Assembly: GCA_030524585.1 (NCBI GenBank)
Contig: JAUNGJ010000001.1
Coordinates: 1-64,000 of the forward strand
Source: Eubacteriales bacterium
GTDB lineage: Bacteria > Bacillota > Clostridia > Lachnospirales > Lachnospiraceae
Length of the DNA: 64,000 nucleotides
Direction of reading: 5' to 3'
A program made the position numbers and the translations under genes. This document shows, one piece after another, positions 25,081 through 34,325 of the stretch (within the stretch, counting starts at the first letter, position 1; the number at the start of each line of letters is the position of its first letter). The notes under the pieces are model-generated. The model worked only from the letters and a program-made list of their open reading frames with translations. It did no database searches and was not told the origin of the DNA.

Positions 25081-26688
25081 ATGAAGCTTACATTTATTGG
25101 TGCGGCCCATGAGGTGACCGGAAGCTGTCACCTTCTTCAGGCATGTGGAAAGAATATTCTGGTAGACTGCGGAATGGAGCAGGGACCGGATCTGTACGAG
25201 AATCAGGAGATTCCGGTAAATGCCGCGGATATTGACTATGTGCTTCTGACTCATGCGCACATTGACCATTCCGGTAAGATACCGCTTCTTTGCAGACAGG
25301 GATTTCAAGGTGAGATCGTTACTACATTTGCCACAGCTGACCTGTGCAATATCATGCTTCGAGACAGTGCACATATTCAGGAATTTGAGGCAGAGTGGCG
25401 CAACCGTAAGGGGAAGAGAAGCGGAGCGCCGGTATTTGAGCCGCTCTACACTACAGCAGATGCAGAAGCTGCGATTAAGCTGCTGGCTCCCTGTGACTAT
25501 GATCAGAGAATCGTTCTTTGCCAGGGAATTGACGTTCGTTTTACGGATATGGGGCATCTTCTGGGATCAGCCAGCATTGAAGTGTGGATAACAGAAGACG
25601 GCGTTTCTAAGAAGATTGTATTTTCCGGTGATGTGGGGAATCTGAACCAGCCGATTATTAAGGACCCGCAGCATGTAAAGGAAGCCGATTATATTGTGAT
25701 TGAATCTACATACGGAGACCGGACTCATGGAGATACTATTCCGGATTATGTGGGAGAGTTTACAAGGATTCTTTCGGAGACCTTTGAAAAGGGCGGCAAC
25801 GTAGTGATTCCATCCTTTGCTGTAGGTCGGACACAGGAGATTCTATATTTTATCCGTGAGATCAAAGAGAGGAATATGATTCCAGAGCATCCGGATTTTG
25901 AAGTGTATGTGGATAGTCCGCTGGCTGTGGAAGCGACGAAGGTATTTAACAAGAACGTACAATCCTGTTTTGACGAGGACGCCATGGCTCTTGTGAAGCA
26001 GGGAATCAATCCGTTGGTATTTCCGGGACTTAAGACGTCGGTTACCAGTGATGATTCCAAGATGATTAATTTCGATGAGAAGCCGAAGGTAATCATTTCC
26101 GCATCCGGTATGTGTGATGCGGGGCGTATTCGTCATCATCTGAAGCATAACTTATGGCGGAAGGAATGTACCATTTGCTTCGTAGGCTATCAGGCAGTGG
26201 GAACCGTGGGAAGAAAGCTGATTGAGGGAGCGGAGTGCGTGAAGCTCTTTGGAGAGAATATTACGGTAAATGCCCGCATTGAATCTCTAAAAGGTATCAG
26301 CGGCCATGCGGATATGAACGGCCTGCTTGCCTGGCTGGATGGCTTTGAGAAAAGGCCGGAGCGTATTATGGTTGTTCACGGAGAGGATACGGTGACGGAC
26401 AGCTTTGCCAGACTCGCTTCAGAGCATATGGGATGTCCGGCATTTGCACCTTATTCCGGCGGCTGTGTGGATCTGGCGACGAATACGGTAATTACGGAAG
26501 GGATACCGGTGCGGAAGAAGGCGGCGGAGAAGCCATCCAGAGCCCGTGCCAATGCGGCGTTTGAGCGTGTGGTTGCAGCCGCAAAGAGACTTATGCAGGT
26601 TGTGCTTAAAAATGACGGTCTTGCCAATAAAGATCTGGCTAAATTTGAGACCCAGATACAGAACCTCGCAGATAAATGGGACAGATAA
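25081..26688 (+). CDS. Metallo-beta-lactamase fold, beta-CASP type RNase-like hydrolase
   Basis: A 535-residue protein with the full metal-binding set: LTHAHIDHSGKIPLL (HxHxDH) near residue 57, MGHLLGSASIEV, FSGDVGNLNQPI, and the beta-CASP motifs IESTYGDRTHG, PSFAVGRTQEIL, ISASGMCDAGRIRHHL and ISGHADMNGLLAWL, followed by VVHGE. Proteins of this type (YSH1/CPSF-like and RNase J relatives) are usually RNA endo- or exonucleases; the precise substrate is unknown. A C-terminal helical extension of about 70 residues follows. It stands between sigE and sigG, which are adjacent in most spore formers. Start at ATG 25081 with AAAAGGGG upstream. Confidence 0.88.
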   Translation: MKLTFIGAAHEVTGSCHLLQACGKNILVDCGMEQGPDLYENQEIPVNAADIDYVLLTHAHIDHSGKIPLLCRQGFQGEIVTTFATADLCNIMLRDSAHIQEFEAEWRNRKGKRSGAPVFEPLYTTADAEAAIKLLAPCDYDQRIVLCQGIDVRFTDMGHLLGSASIEVWITEDGVSKKIVFSGDVGNLNQPIIKDPQHVKEADYIVIESTYGDRTHGDTIPDYVGEFTRILSETFEKGGNVVIPSFAVGRTQEILYFIREIKERNMIPEHPDFEVYVDSPLAVEATKVFNKNVQSCFDEDAMALVKQGINPLVFPGLKTSVTSDDSKMINFDEKPKVIISASGMCDAGRIRHHLKHNLWRKECTICFVGYQAVGTVGRKLIEGAECVKLFGENITVNARIESLKGISGHADMNGLLAWLDGFEKRPERIMVVHGEDTVTDSFARLASEHMGCPAFAPYSGGCVDLATNTVITEGIPVRKKAAEKPSRARANAAFERVVAAAKRLMQVVLKNDGLANKDLAKFETQIQNLADKWDR

Positions 26689-26735
26689 TGTCAAGGTCTA
26701 AAAGTTTTTTTATTTTCCACTAAGAGGGAATAACA

Positions 26736-26810
26736 GAGGTCCATATGGAGAGAATTTCTACTAGATAGAATCACATTCTGTGATGAATATACATCTGGTG
26801 GGAGGTCCAT
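26736..26810 (+). promoter_or_regulatory. sigG leader: duplicated ribosome site with a seven-residue upstream ORF
   Basis: GAGGTCCAT occurs at 26736-26744 and again at 26802-26810, each time directly before or next to an ATG. The first ATG (26745) opens a tiny frame MERISTR ending at 26768. An inverted repeat ATCACA-TTC-TGTGAT lies between (26770-26784). Whether the small frame is translated is unknown; control of sigG at translation is documented in Bacillus subtilis. Confidence 0.4.
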
Positions 26811-26811
26811 T

Positions 26812-27588
26812 ATGGCACAGGGAAAAGTCGAAATATGTGGAGTGAATACAGCGAAGCTTCCGATTCTGAGCGATCAGGAGAAGGAAGCTTTGTTTGCGCG
26901 CATCAAAGCGGGAGATGAAGAGGCAAAGGAAGAGTACATTAAGGGAAATTTGAGGCTGGTGCTCAGTGTGATCAAGCGGTTTGGAAACAGCAACGAGAAT
27001 CCGGACGATCTGTTTCAGATTGGCTGCATTGGACTAATTAAGGCAATTAATAATTTTAACACGGAGCTGGACGTGAAATTTTCGACCTATGCGGTTCCCA
27101 TGATCATAGGAGAAATTCGGCGTTATATGCGGGATAATAACAGCATCCGGGTCAGCCGTTCTCTTCGGGATACGGCATATAAGGCAATCTATGCCAAGGA
27201 AAACTATGTAAAACGGCATCAGAAAGAGCCTACGGTAGAAGAAATCGCGCAGGAAATCGGCATTTCCGGCGAAGATATTGTCTTTGCCCTGGATGCGATC
27301 CAGGCGCCAATGAGTCTGCAGGAACCGGTCTATAATGACGGAGGCGATGCACTCTATGTGATGGATCAGATTAGTGATAAGAAGAATAAAGAAGAAAAAT
27401 GGGTGGAGGATCTGTCGCTGGAAGCTGCTATGAAGCATCTGGGAGAGCGGGAGAGATATATTATTGAGCTGCGCTTTTTTGAGGGGAAAACACAGATGGA
27501 GGTGGCTGAGATGATTCAGATATCCCAGGCTCAGGTCAGCAGATTAGAAAAAGGGGCTCTGAAGGTAATGCGTCAATATCTGAGCTAA
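26812..27588 (+). CDS. sigG: RNA polymerase sigma-G factor (forespore)
   Basis: A 258-residue sigma-70 family factor that drives late forespore genes. The N-terminal KVEICGVNTAKLPILSDQEK is characteristic of SigG, followed by region 2 ([37 protein letters not shown]) and region 4 (KTQMEVAEMIQISQAQVSRL). No pro-sequence is present, as expected. GGGAGGT lies 5-6 bp before ATG 26812. It is separated from sigE by the metallo-hydrolase gene. Confidence 0.95.
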   Translation: MAQGKVEICGVNTAKLPILSDQEKEALFARIKAGDEEAKEEYIKGNLRLVLSVIKRFGNSNENPDDLFQIGCIGLIKAINNFNTELDVKFSTYAVPMIIGEIRRYMRDNNSIRVSRSLRDTAYKAIYAKENYVKRHQKEPTVEEIAQEIGISGEDIVFALDAIQAPMSLQEPVYNDGGDALYVMDQISDKKNKEEKWVEDLSLEAAMKHLGERERYIIELRFFEGKTQMEVAEMIQISQAQVSRLEKGALKVMRQYLS

Positions 27589-27593
27589 AAATA

Positions 27594-27622
27594 TTGATTT
27601 TTCCGTCCTTTCATACTATGAT
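27594..27622 (+). promoter_or_regulatory. Promoter for the HAD phosphatase gene
   Basis: TTGATT (27594-27599), 17-bp spacer, TATGAT (27617-27622); 25 bp before ATG 27647. Confidence 0.5.
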
Positions 27623-27646
27623 ATATACAGAAGAAAGGAGCGGATT

Positions 27647-28300
27647 ATGAAGGCTTGTATTTTTGATCTGGACGGAACGCTTACAGATACTCTGGAATCT
27701 CTTGTATACTCGGTGAACGAGAGTCTTAAGGAGATGGGACTTTCTGCTATCAGTGACAGGCAGTGTGAAAGCTTCGTCGGCAACGGAGCGCGGTATCTGA
27801 TGGAGCGTTCTCTGGAGGCAGCAGGAGACATGGGAGCTGCCAGGATTGAAGAGGCGATGCAGGTGTATGGAAGGATATTCGGAGCAAACTGTACCTATCA
27901 TGTTACACCTTATGATGGAATACCGGAGATGCTGAACGCTTTGAAGGAGAACGGAGTCAGGCTTGCGGTTCTTTCCAATAAGCCCCACAGCCAGACCGTG
28001 AATGTGGTTCAGACAATATTTGGCAAAGAATGTTTTGACTATATTCAGGGGCAGACAGATTCTATTCCCAGAAAACCGGATCCGGCCGGAGTATACTATC
28101 TTATTGAGAAGATGGGAGTTCCTAAGACAGAGTGTCTGTATATCGGAGACTCGGAGGTTGACATTGCCACAGGTAAAGCGGCAGGTGTCAAAAGTATCGG
28201 CGTAGAATGGGGATTTCGCAGCAGGCAGGTGCTTGTGGATGCGGGAGCAGAACATATCATCAGTGCGCCGGATCAATTATTACAATTCATAATATCATAG
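27647..28300 (+). CDS. HAD family hydrolase, phosphoglycolate phosphatase-like
   Basis: A 217-residue HAD-superfamily hydrolase with the nucleophile motif FDLDGTLTDT at residues 4-13, motif II VLSNKP, the lysine in RKPDP, and motif III YIGDSEVDIATGKAAG. The cap lies between motifs I and II (subclass IA), as in Gph-type phosphatases that remove phosphate from phosphoglycolate and similar small molecules. Substrate cannot be named from sequence. AAAGGAG is 6 bp before ATG 27647. Confidence 0.85.
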   Translation: MKACIFDLDGTLTDTLESLVYSVNESLKEMGLSAISDRQCESFVGNGARYLMERSLEAAGDMGAARIEEAMQVYGRIFGANCTYHVTPYDGIPEMLNALKENGVRLAVLSNKPHSQTVNVVQTIFGKECFDYIQGQTDSIPRKPDPAGVYYLIEKMGVPKTECLYIGDSEVDIATGKAAGVKSIGVEWGFRSRQVLVDAGAEHIISAPDQLLQFIIS

Positions 28301-28321
28301 TCATGAGGGAGGATATATGTT

Positions 28322-28585
28322 ATGTATGAATATGATGAAGAATGTTTGCAGACCTTTCTGGAGAAGCAGGGACAGCTCTTTGATGAGCCGGTAGCTTCAA
28401 CACCGGAGGAAGCAGAGGCATTTCTCGAGGATTGTATGGCGGTTATCGTGAACAGTATCGAGGAAGTGAAGACATTCCTGGAGGATGAGGGAATGGACAT
28501 TGAAGGTATGACGCTGGAAGAGATTGAAGAATCTGCAGAAGTGTTTATTCTGCCAAGTGGACAGTATCTGATCGTAGAAGGTTAG
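28322..28585 (+). CDS. Small acidic protein of unknown function
   Basis: An 87-residue, strongly acidic protein that I cannot assign. It has no signal peptide or membrane span; Glu/Asp-rich helices dominate (STPEEAEAFLEDC, EVKTFLEDEGMDIEG) and it ends in VFILPSGQYLIVEG, a likely beta strand pair. GAGGGAGGA (28305-28313) lies 8 bp before ATG 28322, and it follows the phosphatase gene by 21 bp and precedes a terminator, so it is probably the second gene of that operon. Confidence 0.7.
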   Translation: MYEYDEECLQTFLEKQGQLFDEPVASTPEEAEAFLEDCMAVIVNSIEEVKTFLEDEGMDIEGMTLEEIEESAEVFILPSGQYLIVEG

Positions 28586-28606
28586 AACCGGTAAATGAAC
28601 AGAAGG

Positions 28607-28638
28607 AAAGCCGCAGTTTAGTTTGCTGCGGCTTTTTT
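28607..28638 (+). terminator. Terminator shared by convergent genes
   Basis: AAAGCCGCAG (28607-28616) pairs with CTGCGGCTTT (28626-28635) around a 9-nt loop, with six T from 28633. The stop of the minus-strand gene lies in the loop. Confidence 0.88.
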
Positions 28639-29049
28639 CAATGCATCATCAATGGCATTTATAATAACCTGGGAAGTATAGGGATTATCCTCCGAATACT
28701 GAATATCCGCAAGAGACTGGGTGTCTATAATCTGCTCGGCAATTTCCTCCATGGCAGGCTGAATGAGAGGATACATGGCGGTGACCGTTTCGTCCAGATT
28801 GGCAAACCGAATGGAGGTGACTGCGGATTCATCTACCGTAACTTCCACGGAAAGCTCTGTATTTCCCAGTGCCAGATTGGAGGTGTAGACGCCGGGATTG
28901 TATTTCCCAATATCTGCGCTGGTCTCTTTGCTTCTGGGAAGAAACATAAACAGAAGCAGAAGAATGAGAACTATGGCTAATACAGCGAATATAGCTGTGT
29001 AAATAATTTCTTTCATATGTAGTACGACGATTTTGGTCTTGGAACTCAT
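28618..29049 (-). CDS. Membrane-anchored FMN-binding-like domain protein
   Basis: A 143-residue protein with an N-terminal transmembrane anchor (IYTAIFAVLAIVLILLLLFMF) and an extracytoplasmic domain that starts KYNPGVYTSNLALGN and continues VEVTVDESAVTSIRF, resembling FMN-binding domains of RnfG/NqrC type, but without the Ser/Thr-Gly-Ala-Thr flavinylation motif, so covalent flavin is unlikely. The start was set at 29049 because GGAGGG lies 5 bp upstream; a shorter start at 29016 would be possible. It is divergent from pth. Function is unknown. Confidence 0.65.
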   Translation of the reverse strand: MSSKTKIVVLHMKEIIYTAIFAVLAIVLILLLLFMFLPRSKETSADIGKYNPGVYTSNLALGNTELSVEVTVDESAVTSIRFANLDETVTAMYPLIQPAMEEIAEQIIDTQSLADIQYSEDNPYTSQVIINAIDDALKKAAAN

Positions 29050-29131
29050 AAGAACCCTCCACATTTGGTAATCATAGTGTTGTTTGTATATATGTATGCA
29101 AAGGAAGGGTGGAATATGCAGAGATTTTTGC

Positions 29132-29160
29132 GTGACAAATAAGAGTTTCTTTTGTAGAAT
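29132..29160 (+). promoter_or_regulatory. Probable promoter for pth-mfd
   Basis: GTGACA (29132-29137), 17-bp spacer, TAGAAT (29155-29160), 25 bp before the pth start. Confidence 0.45.
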
Positions 29161-29184
29161 AGAGTGGATAATGGAGGTGTAGTA

Positions 29185-29769
29185 ATGTATATTATCGTGG
29201 GACTTGGGAATCCGACGGAACAGTATGCCGGAACAAGGCATAATGTGGGATTTGATGTGATAGACAGAATAGCGGACGAATATAATATTTCTGTGGAAAG
29301 CCGCAAGAGCAGGGCGCTTGTGGGTACGGGAATCATTGCAGGACGGAAGGTACTGCTGGTAAAGCCCCAGACCTATATGAATCTGAGCGGTGAAAGCGTG
29401 CGGGGATTGGCAGATTTTTATAAGATTGATGTGGAGACGGAGCTTTTGGTTATCTTTGATGATGTGAGTCTGGACGTAGGGCAGCTTCGCATTCGTAAGA
29501 AGGGCAGCGCCGGAGGCCACAATGGGATTAAAAGTATTATTTCTCATTTGGGAACGAATGCATTTCACCGGATCAAGGTTGGAGTGGGAGAAAAACCTGC
29601 CCAGTATGATCTGGCAGACTATGTGCTTGGACATTTTTCAAAAGAAGATAGAGAATTAATGGAAGAAGGATATAAGCGGGCTGTACATGCAACAGAGCTG
29701 CTTGTGTCTGACCAGGTGGAACAGGCTATGAATGAATATAATAAAAAAGTAAAAGCAAAGGAGCGGTAG
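29185..29769 (+). CDS. pth: Peptidyl-tRNA hydrolase
   Basis: A 194-residue cytoplasmic enzyme that frees tRNA from peptidyl-tRNAs that drop off the ribosome (SpoVC in Bacillus). MYIIVGLGNPTEQYAGTRHN, with the catalytic His in RHNVGF, KPQTYMNLSG, DDVSLDVGQLRIR, SAGGHNGIKSI and RIKVGVGEKP are all canonical. ATG 29185 has GGAGGTG upstream. The mfd gene follows after 3 bp, the order conserved in Firmicutes, but without the small fin gene that lies between them in Bacillus. Confidence 0.97.
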   Translation: MYIIVGLGNPTEQYAGTRHNVGFDVIDRIADEYNISVESRKSRALVGTGIIAGRKVLLVKPQTYMNLSGESVRGLADFYKIDVETELLVIFDDVSLDVGQLRIRKKGSAGGHNGIKSIISHLGTNAFHRIKVGVGEKPAQYDLADYVLGHFSKEDRELMEEGYKRAVHATELLVSDQVEQAMNEYNKKVKAKER

Positions 29770-29772
29770 CAG

Positions 29773-32700
29773 ATGAGGGCGCTAACCCAACCGTTACGGG
29801 AACTGGCTGAATTTGGAGAGATAGAGAAGAATAGGCGGAAAAGCGCCGGGATGCTGCAGATATCCGGATGCGTGAATTCGCAAAAATCACATATGATGTA
29901 TGCACTGAGCGATGGCTGTAAATATAAAGTCATCGCCTGTTCCAGTGAGTCGAAAGCCAGACAGATTTATGAGGAGTACCGCTTTCTGGATGGGGAGACC
30001 TATCTGTATCCGGCTAAGGACTTTTTGTTTTATCAGGCAGATATCCGGAGCAAAGAGCTGCTGAAGCAGAGGATGGATGTAGTGCAGGCGATTCTCTCGG
30101 GCAGAGAAGTGACGGTTGCAGCAAGCTTTGATGCATTTATGGATGCGCTGCCGTCAAAGCAGGCGATGGAAGCTGCCGTGGTTCATATCAGGAATGGGCA
30201 GATGCTGGATTTTTCAGATATTCAAAGGCAGCTTACGGAAATCGGCTATGAGCGGGAAGTGCAGGTGGAAGGTGCGGGACAGTTTGCGGTCAGGGGAGGA
30301 ATCCTGGATATTTATCCTCTGACGGAGGAGATGCCGGTTCGAATTGAGCTGTGGGGAGATGAGGTGGATTCCATCCGTACCTTCGATGCAGAGAGCCAGA
30401 GGTCGGTACAGAACCTGGAAGAAATATTCATCTATCCGGCAGATGAGCTTCCTGGTACGGAGGTAAAGAGGGTATCATTCCTGGATTATTTTCCGGCTGA
30501 GAACACGCTGCTGTTTCTGGATGAGCCGGCGCGGCTGATAGAAAAGGGCGAGGGCATTGAACAGGAGTTTATTGAGGCCCAGGCAAAACGTATGGAGACC
30601 GGATATCAGGTCTCAGATGAAGAAATGAAGCTGTACCCGGCATCAGAGATTGTCAGGAGGATGAATGCATATTCTTCCGTAGGATTTTGTTCGCTGGAAA
30701 CCAGATGCGGAGAATTTAAGACTCGTGATAAATTTCATCTTCACACGAAGAGCGTAAATTCATATAATAACAGTTTTGAGATGCTGACCAGAGACTTGAA
30801 ACGGCTGAAGCGGGGAGGATACCGCGTGGTACTTCTGTCCGGTTCCAGAACCAGGGCGAAGCGTCTGGCAGAGGATCTCAGAGATTATAATTTGAGCAGT
30901 TTCTACAGTGATGAAGAGGACCGGGAGGTTCAGCCAGGGGAAATTATGACGGCCTATGGCTATGTGGCGGAGGGCTATGAGTATCCGCTGCTAAAATTTA
31001 CGGTAATTTCCGAGACGGACATTTTTGGAAAAGTAAAAAAACGGCGTAAGAGAAAGAAATATGAAGGGCGTAAGATTCAGGATTTTACGGATTTAAAGCC
31101 TGGCGACTATGTAGTTCATGAGAACCACGGTCTGGGGATCTATCAGGGAATTGAGAAGATTGAGGTAGACAGAATTTCCAAGGATTATATGAAAATATCC
31201 TACGCTAAAGGCGGCAATCTGTATATTCCCGCGACTCAGCTGGATCTGATTCAGAAATATGCGGGTTCCGACGCAAAGAAGCCGAAGCTGAACAGCCTGG
31301 GAACTCAGGAATGGACCAGGACAAAGAGCCGTGTTAAGGGTGCGGTTCAGGCAATTGCAAAGGATCTGGTGCAGCTCTATGCTGCCAGGCAGGAGCAGGA
31401 AGGCTTTGTTTATGGGGAGGATACGGTCTGGCAGAAAGAGTTTGAAGAGATGTTTCCCTTTGAAGAAACAGAGGATCAGATGCTTGCTATTGATGCTGTG
31501 AAGCGGGATATGCAGAGCAGAAAGATTATGGACCGGCTGATCTGCGGAGACGTGGGGTTCGGCAAGACGGAGGTGGCGATCCGCGCTGCATTTAAGGCGG
31601 TGCAGGAAAATAAACAGGTGGTATATCTGGTGCCTACCACAATCCTTGCCCAGCAGCATTACAATACCTTCCTTCAGCGGATGAAGGAATTTCCGGTGCG
31701 GGTAGATCTGATGTGCAGATTCCGTACTTCCGCCCAGCAGAAGAAAACCATTGAAGATACCAGGCGTGGACTCGTGGATATTGTGATCGGGACTCACAGG
31801 GTGCTGAGCGACGATTTAAAGTTCAAGGATCTGGGACTTCTGATCATTGACGAGGAACAGCGTTTTGGCGTTCAGCACAAGGAGAAAATTAAAAAACTAA
31901 AGGAAAATGTTGACGTATTGACGCTGACTGCGACGCCGATCCCGAGAACGCTGCATATGAGTCTGATCGGTATTCGGGATATGAGCGTTCTGGAGGAAGC
32001 TCCCGAGGAACGTATGCCGATTCAGACCTATGTGATGGAGTATAACGATGAGATGGTAAGAGAGGCTATCCAAAGAGAGTGCGCCCGACAGGGGCAGGTG
32101 TATTATGTGTATAACCGGGTGGAGGATATTGCGGAGGTTACGGCTCATATCCAGAAGCTGGTTCCGGATGCAGAGGTGGCTTATGCCCACGGTCAGATGC
32201 GGGAACATCAGTTGGAGAAGATCATGTTCGACTTTATCAACGGTGAGATTGATGTGCTGGTGTCCACTACGATCATTGAGACGGGACTGGATATTTCCAA
32301 TGTGAATACCATGATTATCCATGACGCGGACCGTCTGGGGCTATCCCAGCTCTATCAGCTCCGGGGCCGTGTGGGACGTTCTAACCGTATGGCGTATGCA
32401 TTTCTTCTGTACCGGAGAGATAAGCTTCTCAGGGAAGAGGCAGAGAAACGGCTGGCGGCCATCCGTGAATTTACGGATCTTGGCTCCGGATTTAAGATTG
32501 CCATGCGGGATCTGGAAATCCGCGGTGCAGGAAATCTTCTTGGGGCAGAGCAGCACGGACACATGGAAGCTGTGGGATACGATCTGTATTGTAAAATGTT
32601 AAATGAGGCGGTTCGGTATCTGAAAGGAGAAACAGAGGAGGAAGATTTTGCCACCACGATAGATCTGAATGTAGATGCTTTTATTCCGGATTCCTATATT

Positions 32701-33111
32701 CCAAATGAATATCAGAAACTGGATATTTACAAGCGGATTGCGGCCATTGAAAATGAAGAGGAAATGGAAGATATGATCGAAGAGCTGATTGACCGGTTCG
32801 GAGATATTCCCAAAAAGGTTATGAAGCTTCTGGAAGTGGCGGGCCTGAAATCACTGGCCCACAGTGTTTATGTGACTTCCGTAGAGCAAAAGGGAGAACA
32901 GTATACTTTCACGATGTATGAGAAAGCAAGGGTACATCCGGAACGGATTCCGGAGCTTATTACGCAGTATAAAGGGAACCTGGTTTTCCGTGCGGAGGGA
33001 CCGCCCTGCTTTATCTATGAGGAGAAAAAACGCAATAAGCGGGAAAAGGAGAAAGAGGCCCTTGTGGTTGTGAAAAATGTGTTAAATTCCATGAAAGCAT
33101 TGCTTGAATAG
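29773..33111 (+). CDS. mfd: Transcription-repair coupling factor Mfd
   Basis: A 1112-residue DNA translocase that removes RNA polymerase stalled at lesions and recruits UvrA. Order of domains: UvrB-like module (residues 1-350 with QFAVRGGILDIYP), RNA-polymerase-interaction domain (about 440-520 with LKPGDYVVHENHGLGIYQG), helicase motor with Walker A GDVGFGKTEVAIRA, motif DEEQRFGV, TATPIPRTLHMSL, second lobe with STTIIETGLDISN and QLRGRVGRSNR, then the TRG and regulatory C-terminus. Length is usual. It is coupled to pth. Confidence 0.97.
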   Translation: MRALTQPLRELAEFGEIEKNRRKSAGMLQISGCVNSQKSHMMYALSDGCKYKVIACSSESKARQIYEEYRFLDGETYLYPAKDFLFYQADIRSKELLKQRMDVVQAILSGREVTVAASFDAFMDALPSKQAMEAAVVHIRNGQMLDFSDIQRQLTEIGYEREVQVEGAGQFAVRGGILDIYPLTEEMPVRIELWGDEVDSIRTFDAESQRSVQNLEEIFIYPADELPGTEVKRVSFLDYFPAENTLLFLDEPARLIEKGEGIEQEFIEAQAKRMETGYQVSDEEMKLYPASEIVRRMNAYSSVGFCSLETRCGEFKTRDKFHLHTKSVNSYNNSFEMLTRDLKRLKRGGYRVVLLSGSRTRAKRLAEDLRDYNLSSFYSDEEDREVQPGEIMTAYGYVAEGYEYPLLKFTVISETDIFGKVKKRRKRKKYEGRKIQDFTDLKPGDYVVHENHGLGIYQGIEKIEVDRISKDYMKISYAKGGNLYIPATQLDLIQKYAGSDAKKPKLNSLGTQEWTRTKSRVKGAVQAIAKDLVQLYAARQEQEGFVYGEDTVWQKEFEEMFPFEETEDQMLAIDAVKRDMQSRKIMDRLICGDVGFGKTEVAIRAAFKAVQENKQVVYLVPTTILAQQHYNTFLQRMKEFPVRVDLMCRFRTSAQQKKTIEDTRRGLVDIVIGTHRVLSDDLKFKDLGLLIIDEEQRFGVQHKEKIKKLKENVDVLTLTATPIPRTLHMSLIGIRDMSVLEEAPEERMPIQTYVMEYNDEMVREAIQRECARQGQVYYVYNRVEDIAEVTAHIQKLVPDAEVAYAHGQMREHQLEKIMFDFINGEIDVLVSTTIIETGLDISNVNTMIIHDADRLGLSQLYQLRGRVGRSNRMAYAFLLYRRDKLLREEAEKRLAAIREFTDLGSGFKIAMRDLEIRGAGNLLGAEQHGHMEAVGYDLYCKMLNEAVRYLKGETEEEDFATTIDLNVDAFIPDSYIPNEYQKLDIYKRIAAIENEEEMEDMIEELIDRFGDIPKKVMKLLEVAGLKSLAHSVYVTSVEQKGEQYTFTMYEKARVHPERIPELITQYKGNLVFRAEGPPCFIYEEKKRNKREKEKEALVVVKNVLNSMKALLE

Positions 33112-33202
33112 TAAAAAAATGCTAAACTAACTAAGTATGGCGACGGTACGGTACAAGTGTGCTGATGGCCGGAGTGAGGTGCGATTAGGAGGAAATACAA
33201 TC

Positions 33203-34312
33203 ATGAAAAAGAGATTAGCAATACTTGCGATTGCAGGAGCGATGGCAATTTCAACACTGACCGGATGCGGCGGGATAAATGACAGTGATACGGTGGCAAC
33301 TGTAGAGGGGGATGACATATCCGTTGGTCTTGCGAACTTCTATGCAAGAATGACACAGGCACAGTATGAGACTTATTATGCAGGCTATTTGGGAGAGGAT
33401 ATGTGGTCCAGTGAAGCTTCTGAGGGAGAATCCTATGAAGAAGCTGTGAAGAATCAGGTTATGGAGGACCTGCAGAACATGTATCTTCTGGAGGATCACA
33501 TGGATGAATATGATGTGTCCATTTCCGAGGAAGAGCAGACAGCTATTGAGAAGGCGGCAGCAGCATTCGATGAAGCGAACGGATTGGAAGAGAAGGATAA
33601 GGTGTCCGGTTCTAAAGAGAATGTGGAGCGTTTCCTGACACTGACAACAATCCGCCAGAAAATGAGCAATGCTATCAAGGCAGCCGCTGATGTGGAGGTT
33701 TCTGATGAGGAAGCAGCTCAGAAGGCTATGAAATATGTGATGTTCTCTTATACTACAACAGATGAGGATGGCAACAGCGCTGCGATGACGGAGGACGAGC
33801 AGGCGGCCCTTAAAGAAGAGGCGGAAAGCTTTGCGAAGGAAGCAAAGAGTGCAGATGACTTTGCAGCATTTGCTTCTGAGAAAGGATATGAGGCGAAAGA
33901 TGCCACTTTTGACGCAGATGAGACTATCGTTATCCCGGCAGAGCTTGCCAAAGCAGCAGATGCGCTGGAAGAAGGCGGAGTGACGGATGTGATCGAGACA
34001 GATAACGGTCTCTATGTTGCCAAGGTGACAAGCCTGTTTGATGAGGATGCTACAGAAACCGAGAAACAGAATCTTATATCTCAGAAACAGCAGGAAAAAT
34101 ATGATGAGATCATAGAAGCATGGAGAGAAGAGGCTGATATCAGCGTCAAGAAGAATGTATGGAAAAAAGTCGATTTCAATGAGCTCAGCGTAACCCTGCA
34201 TGTGGATGAAAGTGATCCATATGCGGATTCGGTTAAGACGGATGATCAGGCAGAGGACAGCACTGCAGACGATGAAGCAGATGAGACAGATACCGGAGAG
34301 ACCGCGGAATAA
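33203..34312 (+). CDS. PrsA-like foldase lipoprotein (SurA/parvulin type)
   Basis: A 369-residue exported lipoprotein with signal peptide MKKRLAILAIAGAMAISTL and lipobox LTGC. A SurA-N-like helical domain precedes a region resembling a degenerate parvulin prolyl isomerase domain (SADDFAAFASEKGYEAKDAT, PAELAKAADALEEGGVTDVI, DNGLYVAKVTSLFD), and the end is a Asp/Glu/Thr-rich tail of about 30 residues. PrsA helps secreted proteins fold outside the membrane. ATG 33203 follows TAGGAGG by 10 bp; the longer frame from 33137 has no signal peptide. It follows mfd, a common clostridial order. Confidence 0.85.
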   Translation: MKKRLAILAIAGAMAISTLTGCGGINDSDTVATVEGDDISVGLANFYARMTQAQYETYYAGYLGEDMWSSEASEGESYEEAVKNQVMEDLQNMYLLEDHMDEYDVSISEEEQTAIEKAAAAFDEANGLEEKDKVSGSKENVERFLTLTTIRQKMSNAIKAAADVEVSDEEAAQKAMKYVMFSYTTTDEDGNSAAMTEDEQAALKEEAESFAKEAKSADDFAAFASEKGYEAKDATFDADETIVIPAELAKAADALEEGGVTDVIETDNGLYVAKVTSLFDEDATETEKQNLISQKQQEKYDEIIEAWREEADISVKKNVWKKVDFNELSVTLHVDESDPYADSVKTDDQAEDSTADDEADETDTGETAE

Positions 34313-34325
34313 TGATATACGATCG

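Noticed and set aside
28618..29634. A 338-codon minus-strand frame across the pth start
   Set aside because: Only the last 143 codons have a ribosome site and sensible protein; the rest is antisense to pth.
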